Source: Anditalea andensis (GTDB lineage: Bacteria; Bacteroidota; Bacteroidia; Cytophagales; Cyclobacteriaceae). Taken from it: a DNA stretch of 64,000 nt. Shown here piece after piece: positions 1 through 7,711 of this stretch. A model generated the notes under the pieces. The model worked only from the letters and a program-made list of their open reading frames with translations, did not search any database and was not told the origin of the DNA. Position numbers and translations under genes: made by a program. Location: contig NZ_JMIH01000028.1 of NCBI RefSeq assembly GCF_000714815.1, forward strand, positions 62,001-126,000, written 5' to 3'. Every line of letters begins with the position of its first letter. Within the stretch, counting starts at the first letter, position 1.

Positions 1-1124
1 CTTCCAATAGCCGAATATCCAGGGTTAGTTTGCTTCTTCAGATCATCCAGCATCTGGTGCCCATGGTCAGGACGCATGGGTAATCTTCTATCCTTACGGC
101 CTGAAACTCCCCGTTTCTTCTGTTCTTCCAATATTGCTTTGATCACTTCGTACATGTCCACATCTCCTGTGAGATGATCGGCTTCATAAAAGTTGCCCTC
201 TTTATCACTAGTGGTACTGCGCAGGTGAATAAAGTTAATCCTATCTCCCAATCTACGGACCATGCCCGGTAGATCATTATCCGACCTAACACCATAAGAA
301 CCTGTACAGAAACAAAGGCCATTATAAGGGCTGTCCACTGCGGCTAATAAGTCCTTCGCATCCTGTTCGGTAGATACCACCCGTGGCAAACCAAGAATTG
401 GATATGGTGGATCATCTGGATGAATAGCCATGAGCACGCCCGCCTCTTCTGCCACCGGGATGATCTGAGAGAGGAAATAGTTTAAGTTGGCTTTTAATTC
501 TTTCGCCCCTATATTTTTATAGGTATCTAATACTACCTGAAACTGGTCCAGGGTGTATCCCTCTTCGGCTCCTGGAAGCCCAGCTATAATATTATTGATA
601 AGCACATCAATTTGACCTTCAGAAAAACTCTCAAGAACTGCTTTAGCTTTTTCTTTTTGTTCGGAACTATAGTCCGATGCTGCACCTGGTCTTTTTAATA
701 AATAAAGTTCAAAGGCCGCAAATTCATTGGCATCAAAACGTAAAGCCCTGGAACCGTCTTCAAGTTCATAGGCAAGATCAGTCCTCGTCCAGTCCAGTAC
801 AGGCATAAAGTTATAGCACACTGTATCTATGCCACATTTTCCCAAGTTCTTGATGCTTAGCTTATAATTATCTATATAGGCCTGATAGTTACCCGATCTG
901 GTTTTAATATTTTCATGAACAGGAATACTTTCTACCACAGACCAAGTTAGGCCTACCGCTTCTATACTATCTTTCCTTTTCTGAATTTCTTCCACTTCCC
1001 ATACCTCTCCATTTGGGATATGGTGAAGTGCGGTCACTACCCCGGTAGCACCGGCCTGCTTGATATCCAAAAGGCTTACTCCATCTTTTGGCCCATACCA
1101 ACGCCAAGTCTGCTCCATGCTCAT
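1..1124 (-). CDS. uxuA: Mannonate dehydratase, 3' end outside window
   Basis: The reading frame runs off the left edge of the window, so about 374 N-terminal codons are present of a family of roughly 390. It would dehydrate D-mannonate to 2-keto-3-deoxygluconate in hexuronate catabolism. The N-terminus after the second Met ([26 protein letters not shown]) is the characteristic UxuA opening. Further in are HPDDPP and LCFCTGSYG, and the metal-site region INFIHLR. Two in-frame ATGs lie at 1124 and 1118; the second matches the usual family start. The SDR gene lies 32 bp upstream on the same strand, which suggests an operon. Family assignment is very secure; the missing C-terminus cannot be assessed. 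Confidence 0.95.
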   Translation of the reverse strand, partial: MSMEQTWRWYGPKDGVSLLDIKQAGATGVVTALHHIPNGEVWEVEEIQKRKDSIEAVGLTWSVVESIPVHENIKTRSGNYQAYIDNYKLSIKNLGKCGIDTVCYNFMPVLDWTRTDLAYELEDGSRALRFDANEFAAFELYLLKRPGAASDYSSEQKEKAKAVLESFSEGQIDVLINNIIAGLPGAEEGYTLDQFQVVLDTYKNIGAKELKANLNYFLSQIIPVAEEAGVLMAIHPDDPPYPILGLPRVVSTEQDAKDLLAAVDSPYNGLCFCTGSYGVRSDNDLPGMVRRLGDRINFIHLRSTTSDKEGNFYEADHLTGDVDMYEVIKAILEEQKKRGVSGRKDRRLPMRPDHGHQMLDDLKKQTNPGYSAIG

Positions 1125-1156
1125 ATTCTTATATTTATTATTTTACCATTTATAAT

Positions 1157-1999
1157 TTAAACCCCACTAAATGCGCTAAACCCTCCATCCACCGGTATCA
1201 CTACTCCGGTCACAAAGGCACTTCCTGAACCACAAAGCCAAAGTAAAGTACCATCAAGGTCTTCTGGAGTACCGAACCGCTGCAGCGGTGTATGCGCTAT
1301 GATCGTATTGCCACGAGCAGTAAGTGATCCATCTTCCTGAGTCAGTAGTCTCCTATTTTGCTCAGTAAGAAAAAAACCGGGAGCTAGGGCATTTACCCTG
1401 ATGCCTACTCTGGAAAAATGTACCGCAAGCCATTGTGTAAAATTACTCACCGATGATTTGGCGCCGCTGTAAGCTGGTATTTTTGTAAGTGGCCTAAAGG
1501 CATTCATAGAGGAAATATTGATTATAGTTCCTCTTTCCCTATCCACCATATCCTTTGCAAATTCTCTTGTCGGAAGAAATGTACCCAGAAAATTAAGGTT
1601 AAAAACAAACTGTATCCCATCGGGGTCAAGATCAAAAAAAGTGGTCAAAGAATCATCCTCTAAATGTTCTTTTAAAAGATATTCTTTTGTTGTTGTTCCT
1701 TTAGGGTGATTTCCTCCTGCTCCGTTTATTAATATATCACAAGGCCCTAACGCTTCCAATACTTTTTGGTGGGCTAATTTTAGGCTATCACCCTGCAATA
1801 CATTAACCGCTACTCCTATCGCCTCTCCTCCTTCAGCTATGATTTCCTGAGCTCCAGATTCCGCTGCTTCAGCATTAAGGTCCAGTAGGGCTACTTTAGC
1901 ACCATATCTAGCCAATGTCTTTCCAAAAGCCTTACAAAGTACTCCACCGCCTCCGGTAATAACGGCCACTTTTCCGGTCAAATCGTTGATATCTTTCAT
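1157..1999 (-). CDS. SDR family D-mannonate oxidoreductase (fructuronate reductase type)
   Basis: A 280-residue classical short-chain dehydrogenase. The nucleotide-binding loop is TGGGGV at residues 15-20. An acidic residue at the end of the second strand (Asp40) suggests NAD(H) preference. Ser163 or Ser164, Tyr177 and Lys181 form the catalytic set (YSGAK). The variant loop GGGGVLCKAFGKTLA is typical of the SDR proteins encoded beside uxuA in Bacteroidota and Thermotoga, which reduce D-fructuronate to D-mannonate. Its position directly upstream of uxuA supports that reaction, and the product would feed the dehydratase. It is not homologous to the long-chain UxuB of E. coli. Function is inferred from family and context. 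Confidence 0.85.
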   Translation of the reverse strand: MKDINDLTGKVAVITGGGGVLCKAFGKTLARYGAKVALLDLNAEAAESGAQEIIAEGGEAIGVAVNVLQGDSLKLAHQKVLEALGPCDILINGAGGNHPKGTTTKEYLLKEHLEDDSLTTFFDLDPDGIQFVFNLNFLGTFLPTREFAKDMVDRERGTIINISSMNAFRPLTKIPAYSGAKSSVSNFTQWLAVHFSRVGIRVNALAPGFFLTEQNRRLLTQEDGSLTARGNTIIAHTPLQRFGTPEDLDGTLLWLCGSGSAFVTGVVIPVDGGFSAFSGV

Positions 2000-2018
2000 T
2001 ATATTTATTGAGTATAAG

Positions 2019-2996
2019 TTATTGACTGGGTTGGGTGAAGATGTCCATGATCCTCATGACCTCCACCGCCTCTCCTCCGGGGCATGGATTGGTGCCCTTG
2101 CCTAAAAAATAATTCACCACCTGGGCGACCATTGGTTCCTGAACAAACTGCGGGTATGGCATTGGTATGGCTGAATTACTTCCTGACTGCCATACACTTA
2201 TTTTATCCCCAAAAAAAGGAAAGGCGATTTTTCCTATCGAACCATGAATCTCACAAATATCTTCCTGACCCTTTTCGGAGGCAAAGTCCCACACACCGCG
2301 CAGATGGATTCCATTGGCAAATTTTATGATACCATGTACCAGATCATCCGCTGCTGACATACGGGACTGATTTATAGAAAAACCCATAGCCTCATCTACT
2401 TCACCAAAGTAATGCAGCATCAAATCCAGCTGATGCGGTGCCAAATCATGAAACAGGCCTCCACCGGAGATAACAGGGTTCAACCGCCAGTTCGTTTCAG
2501 AGTCAGCCGCCGTATGGGAAGTGACGGGCTCACTCATCCGAATATCTACCCAGCTAATTTCACCTATAATTTTTTCATCCAGTAAATGCTTCACCTTTAT
2601 AAATAAAGGAAGTGCTCTTCTATAATGGGCTATAACTAACTTGCCTTTACTGGATAGTGCTTTCTGATGAATTCTAAGAGCACTTTTCCTATCCAAGGCC
2701 ATAGGCTTTTCCAGGTAAACATGTTTACCGGCTTCCAAAGCAGCTAAAGCATATTTTTCATGTGAGGATGGGGGTGTAGCGATATATATTGCATTTATAT
2801 CATCGTCATGGATGATATCCTGAGCATGGCAATACCACTTAGGCACCTGATGTCTTAATGCAAAATCAGCTGCCTTGTCTGCATCCCTACGCATGACAGC
2901 TATCAAAGATGAATTTGGAACATTTTGAAAGGCAGGGCCACTTTTTCTTTCGGCCACATCTCCGCAACCTATTATACCCCAGGTTATTTGTTTCAT
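2019..2996 (-). CDS. Gfo/Idh/MocA family oxidoreductase
   Basis: A 325-residue NAD(P)-dependent sugar or polyol dehydrogenase-like protein. The Rossmann fold opens with GIIGCGDVA at residues 7-15. The conserved EKP motif (HVYLEKPMA) lies at about residues 93-100, and the C-terminal half has the alpha/beta substrate domain with GGGLFHDLAPHQLDLM. It is the first gene of the apparent three-gene hexuronate operon, 19 bp upstream of the SDR gene. The substrate is not readable from the sequence. A role in converting an uncommon hexuronate or its derivative to a pathway intermediate would fit the context, but that is inference. Confidence 0.85.
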   Translation of the reverse strand: MKQITWGIIGCGDVAERKSGPAFQNVPNSSLIAVMRRDADKAADFALRHQVPKWYCHAQDIIHDDDINAIYIATPPSSHEKYALAALEAGKHVYLEKPMALDRKSALRIHQKALSSKGKLVIAHYRRALPLFIKVKHLLDEKIIGEISWVDIRMSEPVTSHTAADSETNWRLNPVISGGGLFHDLAPHQLDLMLHYFGEVDEAMGFSINQSRMSAADDLVHGIIKFANGIHLRGVWDFASEKGQEDICEIHGSIGKIAFPFFGDKISVWQSGSNSAIPMPYPQFVQEPMVAQVVNYFLGKGTNPCPGGEAVEVMRIMDIFTQPSQ

Positions 2997-3105
2997 TATA
3001 TAGACCTAAACCTTAAATTAACAAAAAACTAATGCTAACAATGATCCAATATAAGGAGCTTTTCAGGTATAGTTTCCTTTAAAACATTTAATGTTAAAAA
3101 AAATT

Positions 3106-3121
3106 ACGGAATCCATTCCGT
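3106..3121. promoter_or_regulatory. Candidate operator palindrome
   Basis: The sequence ACGGAAT-CC-ATTCCGT is a perfect 7-bp inverted repeat with a 2-bp spacer, about 110 bp upstream of the first gene of the hexuronate operon. It is not followed by a T-run and is too short for a terminator. The form resembles binding sites of dimeric sugar-responsive repressors. No regulator gene is present on this side of the window. Confidence 0.35.
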
Positions 3122-3424
3122 GACTGAGATGCACTTAGCTTAACTAGGCTATCATCATATCTGTTTATATATTCATAAATCGCCTTATCATACAGGTGAA
3201 TCATACTCTCGTACGGGCCGCTATTTTCCAAAAGCGGGATGATATTTTTTGATCATAAAACATAGGAAAAAAGAAAGATTATTTATACGTATTATAATTA
3301 TATATAATATGAATAAAATCATATAAAATTAATTTAAAAATCCTAAAATGACTTTTCTTTTAAAAAAGTATATAAGGTCGTTAAATTATTTTCATAAAAA
3401 TTTTTACTAACAATAAAATATGCT

Positions 3425-3432
3425 TACTTTTG
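3425..3432 (+). promoter_or_regulatory. Possible -7 promoter box (TAnnTTTG)
   Basis: TACTTTTG fits the Bacteroidota -7 consensus TAnnTTTG and lies about 145 bp upstream of the lipoprotein gene at 3578. I see no good TTG at the -33 position, so this is a weak call. If real, the transcript would have a long AT-rich leader. Confidence 0.25.
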
Positions 3433-3577
3433 ACAAAGTGCTTATTTTATTATTTCATTTGCAAAAAACAAGGTACGTAATTTAATTTTAACCTTTAAGC
3501 AAGTGATTCTTATGGATTAACAATGTTGATAATATAACTAAGTCCAATTAAATTTTACAACTTAAATTTTTACAAGT

Positions 3578-5155
3578 ATGAAAAAACTCAACTTAATCCT
3601 GATCCTATTCATAGGATTTCTTGTCATGTCCTGCGTGGATAATCAAAACGAAGATTATTTACTGGACAATGACAGTAAAATTATCCCTGCTGGAAGTCGT
3701 GAGGTAAAGGTAAACTTGGATACCAAGTATGATCTTAGCAATTCCATAGCCTACAGTCTTTATGACACCATGGCCATGAATGTAAAAAACCGTTCTTTAG
3801 CAGTACCACATGGTGCCTCTGACTTAGTTTTGTTTGTAGAGAAGAACAGCGACAAAATTTTGGCTGTAGTAAAATTGGGAGCCAATGAGAGCCAACTTAA
3901 CGTAACAGCAGAAAATGTTACTGCAGCGCTTCATGATATCATACCCGCTTATGCTACTTTAAGTGCAGAAGAAAGGCAGCAGTTTGATGACTCAGCACCT
4001 TCAGCTCCGGCATACAGGTCTCTGGTCTCTTCTGTGGATAGGCTTCTTAGCAGCAAAGAAGGAATCTATTCTACCAACAGCGAGATGGTCAGTAATATCA
4101 GAGCAATGAGCAGCTTCATTGCGGAAAATTATGCTGACAAAAACGGTAACAAGGAAGCCAATAGGGTCACTCAGGATATGAGACAATGGATCAAAACCGG
4201 TGGGTCACCTGAAATCAACAATAGGAGCAATGGCTATGTAGAGGCAAGATATACTCCAAATAGAGATGATAAAGGTAAAGATACCCACAGTTTTATTTTA
4301 GATCCTAAGCCTATATATCCTAATCAATATTCTATCACAGAAACTACTGTTCCTGATGGATATTATACCCTTACCATAACTCAAAAATCAGATGCAGCCA
4401 GAGAGGCCAATCAAAGGGCTCTTTCCACCAACCTACTTTACTTAAGTATAGGTGAATCTTTTTATATGCTTCAAAGACAGGGAGCGGAAGAATGTGGTAA
4501 GGCAATGGTACTTGCTATGCAATCAGAACTGGATAAGGCTTTTGCCAATCCTCCAACTGATATGGACGCAGCTTTCCTACAGGCACTAGCCATATCTGCC
4601 AGTTTAACACAAAAATTACTTACTGGGGCTTCATGCGAGAGATTTGTATATAACAATCGTGCATTGGTTGCCAGTATAGCACAGAGAGCGCTGATGTTAG
4701 CAGCTGTTTTAGATGGTCCAACTTTGATAAAAGAAGGGGCTGGATTTATATTCTTACTTGAAGCAATTTATTTGCCATTTGAGTTCCAAGAAAATCTGAT
4801 GATCTACCATAATAAAGTAGTACCAGGTCAATTAAGATTTGAAATGGTAAGCAGCAGTTATGAAAAACAATATCCACGTAAAGCTACGCTGAAACCAGAG
4901 GTTAAAGCAGTGATCCTTTGCAAATATGATAAAATAGACTTTACCATATTTGAAGTAGAATGGGAAACCAGGTATGCTAATAATGGTACCGCTACCCCTA
5001 CCAAAAGCAATTTTAATGACAAAGGTATAGCCTCCACCACATGGACACTTCCTGACAGAAATACAGATAATTATCTGAACGCTTTTGTACGGGACAGAGA
5101 AGGCGATCACTTAATGGGTTCACCTATGTGTTTCGTAGTGACTACCAGAAATTAA
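3578..5155 (+). CDS. Hypothetical lipoprotein, 525 aa
   Basis: The N-terminus is a lipoprotein signal peptide: two Lys, a hydrophobic stretch, then the lipobox LVMSC with Cys19 as the lipidated residue. The mature protein has no motif I recognise. It contains a mixed alpha/beta region to about residue 260, an alanine-rich helical stretch with two Cys (about 300-380), and a beta-rich C-terminal part (about 410-525) that could be an Ig-like or transthyretin-like domain. It stands alone between a long AT-rich gap and a terminator, so it is probably monocistronic. Surface or periplasmic location is likely. No function is proposed. Confidence 0.85.
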   Translation: MKKLNLILILFIGFLVMSCVDNQNEDYLLDNDSKIIPAGSREVKVNLDTKYDLSNSIAYSLYDTMAMNVKNRSLAVPHGASDLVLFVEKNSDKILAVVKLGANESQLNVTAENVTAALHDIIPAYATLSAEERQQFDDSAPSAPAYRSLVSSVDRLLSSKEGIYSTNSEMVSNIRAMSSFIAENYADKNGNKEANRVTQDMRQWIKTGGSPEINNRSNGYVEARYTPNRDDKGKDTHSFILDPKPIYPNQYSITETTVPDGYYTLTITQKSDAAREANQRALSTNLLYLSIGESFYMLQRQGAEECGKAMVLAMQSELDKAFANPPTDMDAAFLQALAISASLTQKLLTGASCERFVYNNRALVASIAQRALMLAAVLDGPTLIKEGAGFIFLLEAIYLPFEFQENLMIYHNKVVPGQLRFEMVSSSYEKQYPRKATLKPEVKAVILCKYDKIDFTIFEVEWETRYANNGTATPTKSNFNDKGIASTTWTLPDRNTDNYLNAFVRDREGDHLMGSPMCFVVTTRN

Positions 5156-5191
5156 TAATATAGCAAACAATTGATTTAACTCTATACCACT

Positions 5192-5224
5192 GAAGCCATC
5201 CTATAGGGATGGCTTCTTTTTTTA
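5192..5224 (+). terminator. Intrinsic terminator after the lipoprotein gene
   Basis: A perfect 10-bp stem (GAAGCCATCC / GGATGGCTTC) with a 5-nt loop is followed by a run of eight T, 36 bp after the stop codon at 5155. Confidence 0.9.
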
Positions 5225-5236
5225 CCAATATGCACA

Positions 5237-5803
5237 TCATTGAATGATGATGCCAAACCCATCTAATAATCCCAACACATTCTCCTTGGAAAATTTTGCT
5301 TTTTTTAGACTGTTGAGGGAAGGATTGATAGAAAAATTGTAAGAAGTGCTCAAATCTGCCCGATCCAGAATAGTTCTATTAAACATTGCCTTTTGAAAGT
5401 CGCAATTACCAAATTCAGCCTGGGTAAGATTGCTCTCCACAAAATCAACCTCCTCTAACCTGCATTCAGTAAAAATGGATTTCTTTAGACTGATTTGATA
5501 AAAGGAAGAAAAATTTAGTATACATTTATCAAAATTCACTGAAAATAAAAATCTATTGCATTTGTTAAAATGTAAGCCTAACAGCTTGCACTCTTTAAAA
5601 TTGACCTCTCTAAAGGAAGTCTGAGCCAAAAGGGCCATACTCATATCACAGCCTATAAATTGACAGTCTATAAAAATCAACCCGGATAGATTTACATTAT
5701 TAAACAGACAGTCTGAAAAAGTACAGTTTTCATATTCTCCTAATTCCAGTCCGTCTATCCGAAAATCATTACCCTTAAAATCTGAGCTTTCCTTATATAT
5801 CAT
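5237..5803 (-). CDS. Pentapeptide-repeat protein
   Basis: A 188-residue protein made largely of pentapeptide repeats of the A(D/N)LXX type: central hydrophobic residues, often Phe or Leu, every fifth position (for example NLSGL, IFIDC, QFIGC, SFREV, NFKEC, VDFVE, NLTQA, EFGNC). Such proteins fold into a right-handed quadrilateral beta-helix. Some mimic DNA and protect gyrase from quinolones (Qnr, MfpA), but most in Bacteroidota have no known role. No signal peptide is seen, so it is probably cytosolic. The many Cys residues at loop positions are typical of the Qnr/YjbI-like branch. It lies downstream of the terminator of gene 5915-7147 and is likely transcribed separately. Confidence 0.85.
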   Translation of the reverse strand: MIYKESSDFKGNDFRIDGLELGEYENCTFSDCLFNNVNLSGLIFIDCQFIGCDMSMALLAQTSFREVNFKECKLLGLHFNKCNRFLFSVNFDKCILNFSSFYQISLKKSIFTECRLEEVDFVESNLTQAEFGNCDFQKAMFNRTILDRADLSTSYNFSINPSLNSLKKAKFSKENVLGLLDGFGIIIQ

Positions 5804-5840
5804 TTATATTTCTTATACCTTGTCTGAATGTTAAACCAAA

Positions 5841-5881
5841 GGAAAAACAAAAAACCTAGGCTACATAGTGTGCCTAGGTTT
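5841..5881 (-). terminator. Intrinsic terminator of the upstream minus-strand gene
   Basis: A 10-bp stem (AAACCTAGGC / GCCTAGGTTT at 5852-5861 and 5872-5881) with a 10-nt loop. On the minus strand it is followed by a T-rich tract, seen as A-rich sequence at 5841-5851. It lies 34 bp past the stop codon at 5915. Confidence 0.8.
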
Positions 5882-5914
5882 ATTTTTTCGTATTAAGTGA
5901 TTTGAATGAAAATA

Positions 5915-7147
5915 TTAGATTACTTTATAATCTAACACCCTCTCCATCTGCTGCTTTAATTCAACAATATTTATACTGTTGATAATACCATTATCACGTG
6001 CATATTTTTTGTTTCTAAGACTGGTAATGATTTCTTCATAGACCTGTACAGGAGAAAGCTCACCAGAATTGGTTTTTTTAGCTTTAATGATGTTGTTGCT
6101 ACGGGCCAAATCTATCGCTTCTATAATCCTTAACTGATAATTATCTGCGATTTCAAAAAAATTATCGTAATAAAGAATATACTTTTTCGATAGATCAACC
6201 AGCCCAGTGACGTTATTATTAAAATACTTGATATCCATTTCTTTTTGTATCAGGTCCGAATAATTAACTTCTCCCCTGCTGTTCCTATATTTTCGTTCTA
6301 ATTCACTGAGGTATTTATCACTCCATTCACGGTTAAATTCACCCAAAACCCTATTAAAATAGGAATCAATACTTTCATTGGTCCTTCTCTCCGGAACAGT
6401 ATAACCCAAACGGGGTGCATCTTTTTTTAATTTGGTCAACAATTCCATCTGAAGATTTTCCAATAGTACACGTCTGTCGCTGTTGGAAGTCTGATTGAGA
6501 ACATTGGCCTTATCCAATGTGGTATAGTAGGCGATGTACCGGTTCAGTTCATTTTCAAAAGTCTTCAGTTTTGTAAGGTCATTTTTCTTATCAGACAAGG
6601 AGGCGCTATAGGCTACGTTTAATATACTGTTGGAAGCGGAAACTGCATTGGAGACAAAGGGTACACTGGCGATGATCGGACTGCTCATGATATTTCTAGA
6701 AACATCTAAAAACCTATCCAATTGAGTCTTGTTGGGGAACAATACTATTTTATTGGCGGATTCTATAATTATATCCTGAAATGAAAACCCCAAAGGTCCT
6801 TCCTGAATACTGCTCAATGATTTAATATATCCCTGATAATCCTCATCTGTCAATCTGGACTTGAGGTCGATGATATCATCACTGAGCACTTTATATAGCT
6901 GCGTGGAATGATTGATATTTGATTTGATGGTTTGCCATTTAGTACCGTCTGATATCTTTTTGTCATTGATAAGATCATTCAGGGTTCTATTGGTTAGATC
7001 AAGGCTGTTTAAGAGGATTTCATTATCTGTTCTTAATACATCCATTTGTCGCGTAATAAGCAGGATTTGAGCAGAATCAGTCTCAGATTGACCGTATCCG
7101 GTGAGACTGGTGCCCAGTAAAAGCATTAAAATCAAAATTGACTTCAT
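5915..7147 (-). CDS. Exported hypothetical protein, 410 aa
   Basis: An ATG at 7147 gives a clean signal peptide (MKSILILMLLLGTSLTGYG, cleavage probably before the Gln), so I prefer it to the upstream in-frame start at 7213, which would bury the signal behind 22 residues. The mature protein is mostly helical with heptad-like stretches rich in Leu, Asp, Asn and Lys, consistent with coiled coils. One short hydrophobic segment (about residues 165-185, IIASVPFVSNAVSASNS) may be a membrane-interacting or turn region. I do not recognise the family. It would act in the periplasm or at the outer membrane, and it has its own terminator. Confidence 0.8.
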   Translation of the reverse strand: MKSILILMLLLGTSLTGYGQSETDSAQILLITRQMDVLRTDNEILLNSLDLTNRTLNDLINDKKISDGTKWQTIKSNINHSTQLYKVLSDDIIDLKSRLTDEDYQGYIKSLSSIQEGPLGFSFQDIIIESANKIVLFPNKTQLDRFLDVSRNIMSSPIIASVPFVSNAVSASNSILNVAYSASLSDKKNDLTKLKTFENELNRYIAYYTTLDKANVLNQTSNSDRRVLLENLQMELLTKLKKDAPRLGYTVPERRTNESIDSYFNRVLGEFNREWSDKYLSELERKYRNSRGEVNYSDLIQKEMDIKYFNNNVTGLVDLSKKYILYYDNFFEIADNYQLRIIEAIDLARSNNIIKAKKTNSGELSPVQVYEEIITSLRNKKYARDNGIINSINIVELKQQMERVLDYKVI

Positions 7148-7711
7148 AGATAATTTTTGTGTTAGTGTTATGGTATTTTTAGACACTTCTTTAAACTTAG
7201 AGAATTCCAACAAATCACTTTATAAACTTCTGAAATTCAATTCATATTGATAACTAAAGCCTCATCATGCCAGACCTTTTAAGTCAAAATCAATATAAAT
7301 CGGCGCGAATATAATACTAAAATTCAATTCTCATCAGATCTATTTAATGGCATAGATTTAATGAATGTTAATGTTTGTTAACATACTTTATTTATGAATG
7401 TGGTTTGGATGAACATCATATCCTTACTCAGTATAAAAAAGGAATAAAATTTAGATATGCATAACCATAAATCTGGTAAAGTGTCCATTTAATGCCCAAA
7501 AGATAAACTGAAAATAGATTTACAAAACGTTCACTTCGATATCCGTATCACCCTCAATGACTTCATGATTATTAACTTCAGAGAAGATAACGGGGTAATA
7601 ACATATTAAAATATGTATCCATACCAGTAATCCCTCATCAGCTTTTACACCAATGGTTCCTCAATTAATGGAAATTATTATAGTTTCGGATCTTTGAACC
7701 TTGATAATAAT
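7148..7711. other. Divergent intergenic region
   Basis: This gap separates the minus-strand gene starting at 7147 and the plus-strand peptidase gene starting at 7712. It should contain both promoters. It contains a short open fragment (7493-7609, about 38 codons) with protein-like composition but no convincing start, which may be a relic. No RNA gene or repeat was recognised. Confidence 0.5.

Larger units (their letters stand above)
2997..3577. other. Divergent intergenic region, AT-rich
   Basis: This 581-bp gap separates the minus-strand hexuronate operon from a plus-strand lipoprotein gene, so it should hold both promoters. It is visibly AT-rich from about 3240 on. I see one clear palindrome (3106-3121) and one TAnnTTTG box (3425-3432), both listed separately. 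No open reading frame, tRNA or repeat was recognised. Confidence 0.6.

Noticed and set aside
5237-5803. Pentapeptide protein as a quinolone-resistance Qnr
   Set aside because: Repeat pattern alone does not show gyrase binding; the sequence lacks the features that would separate a Qnr from other pentapeptide proteins.
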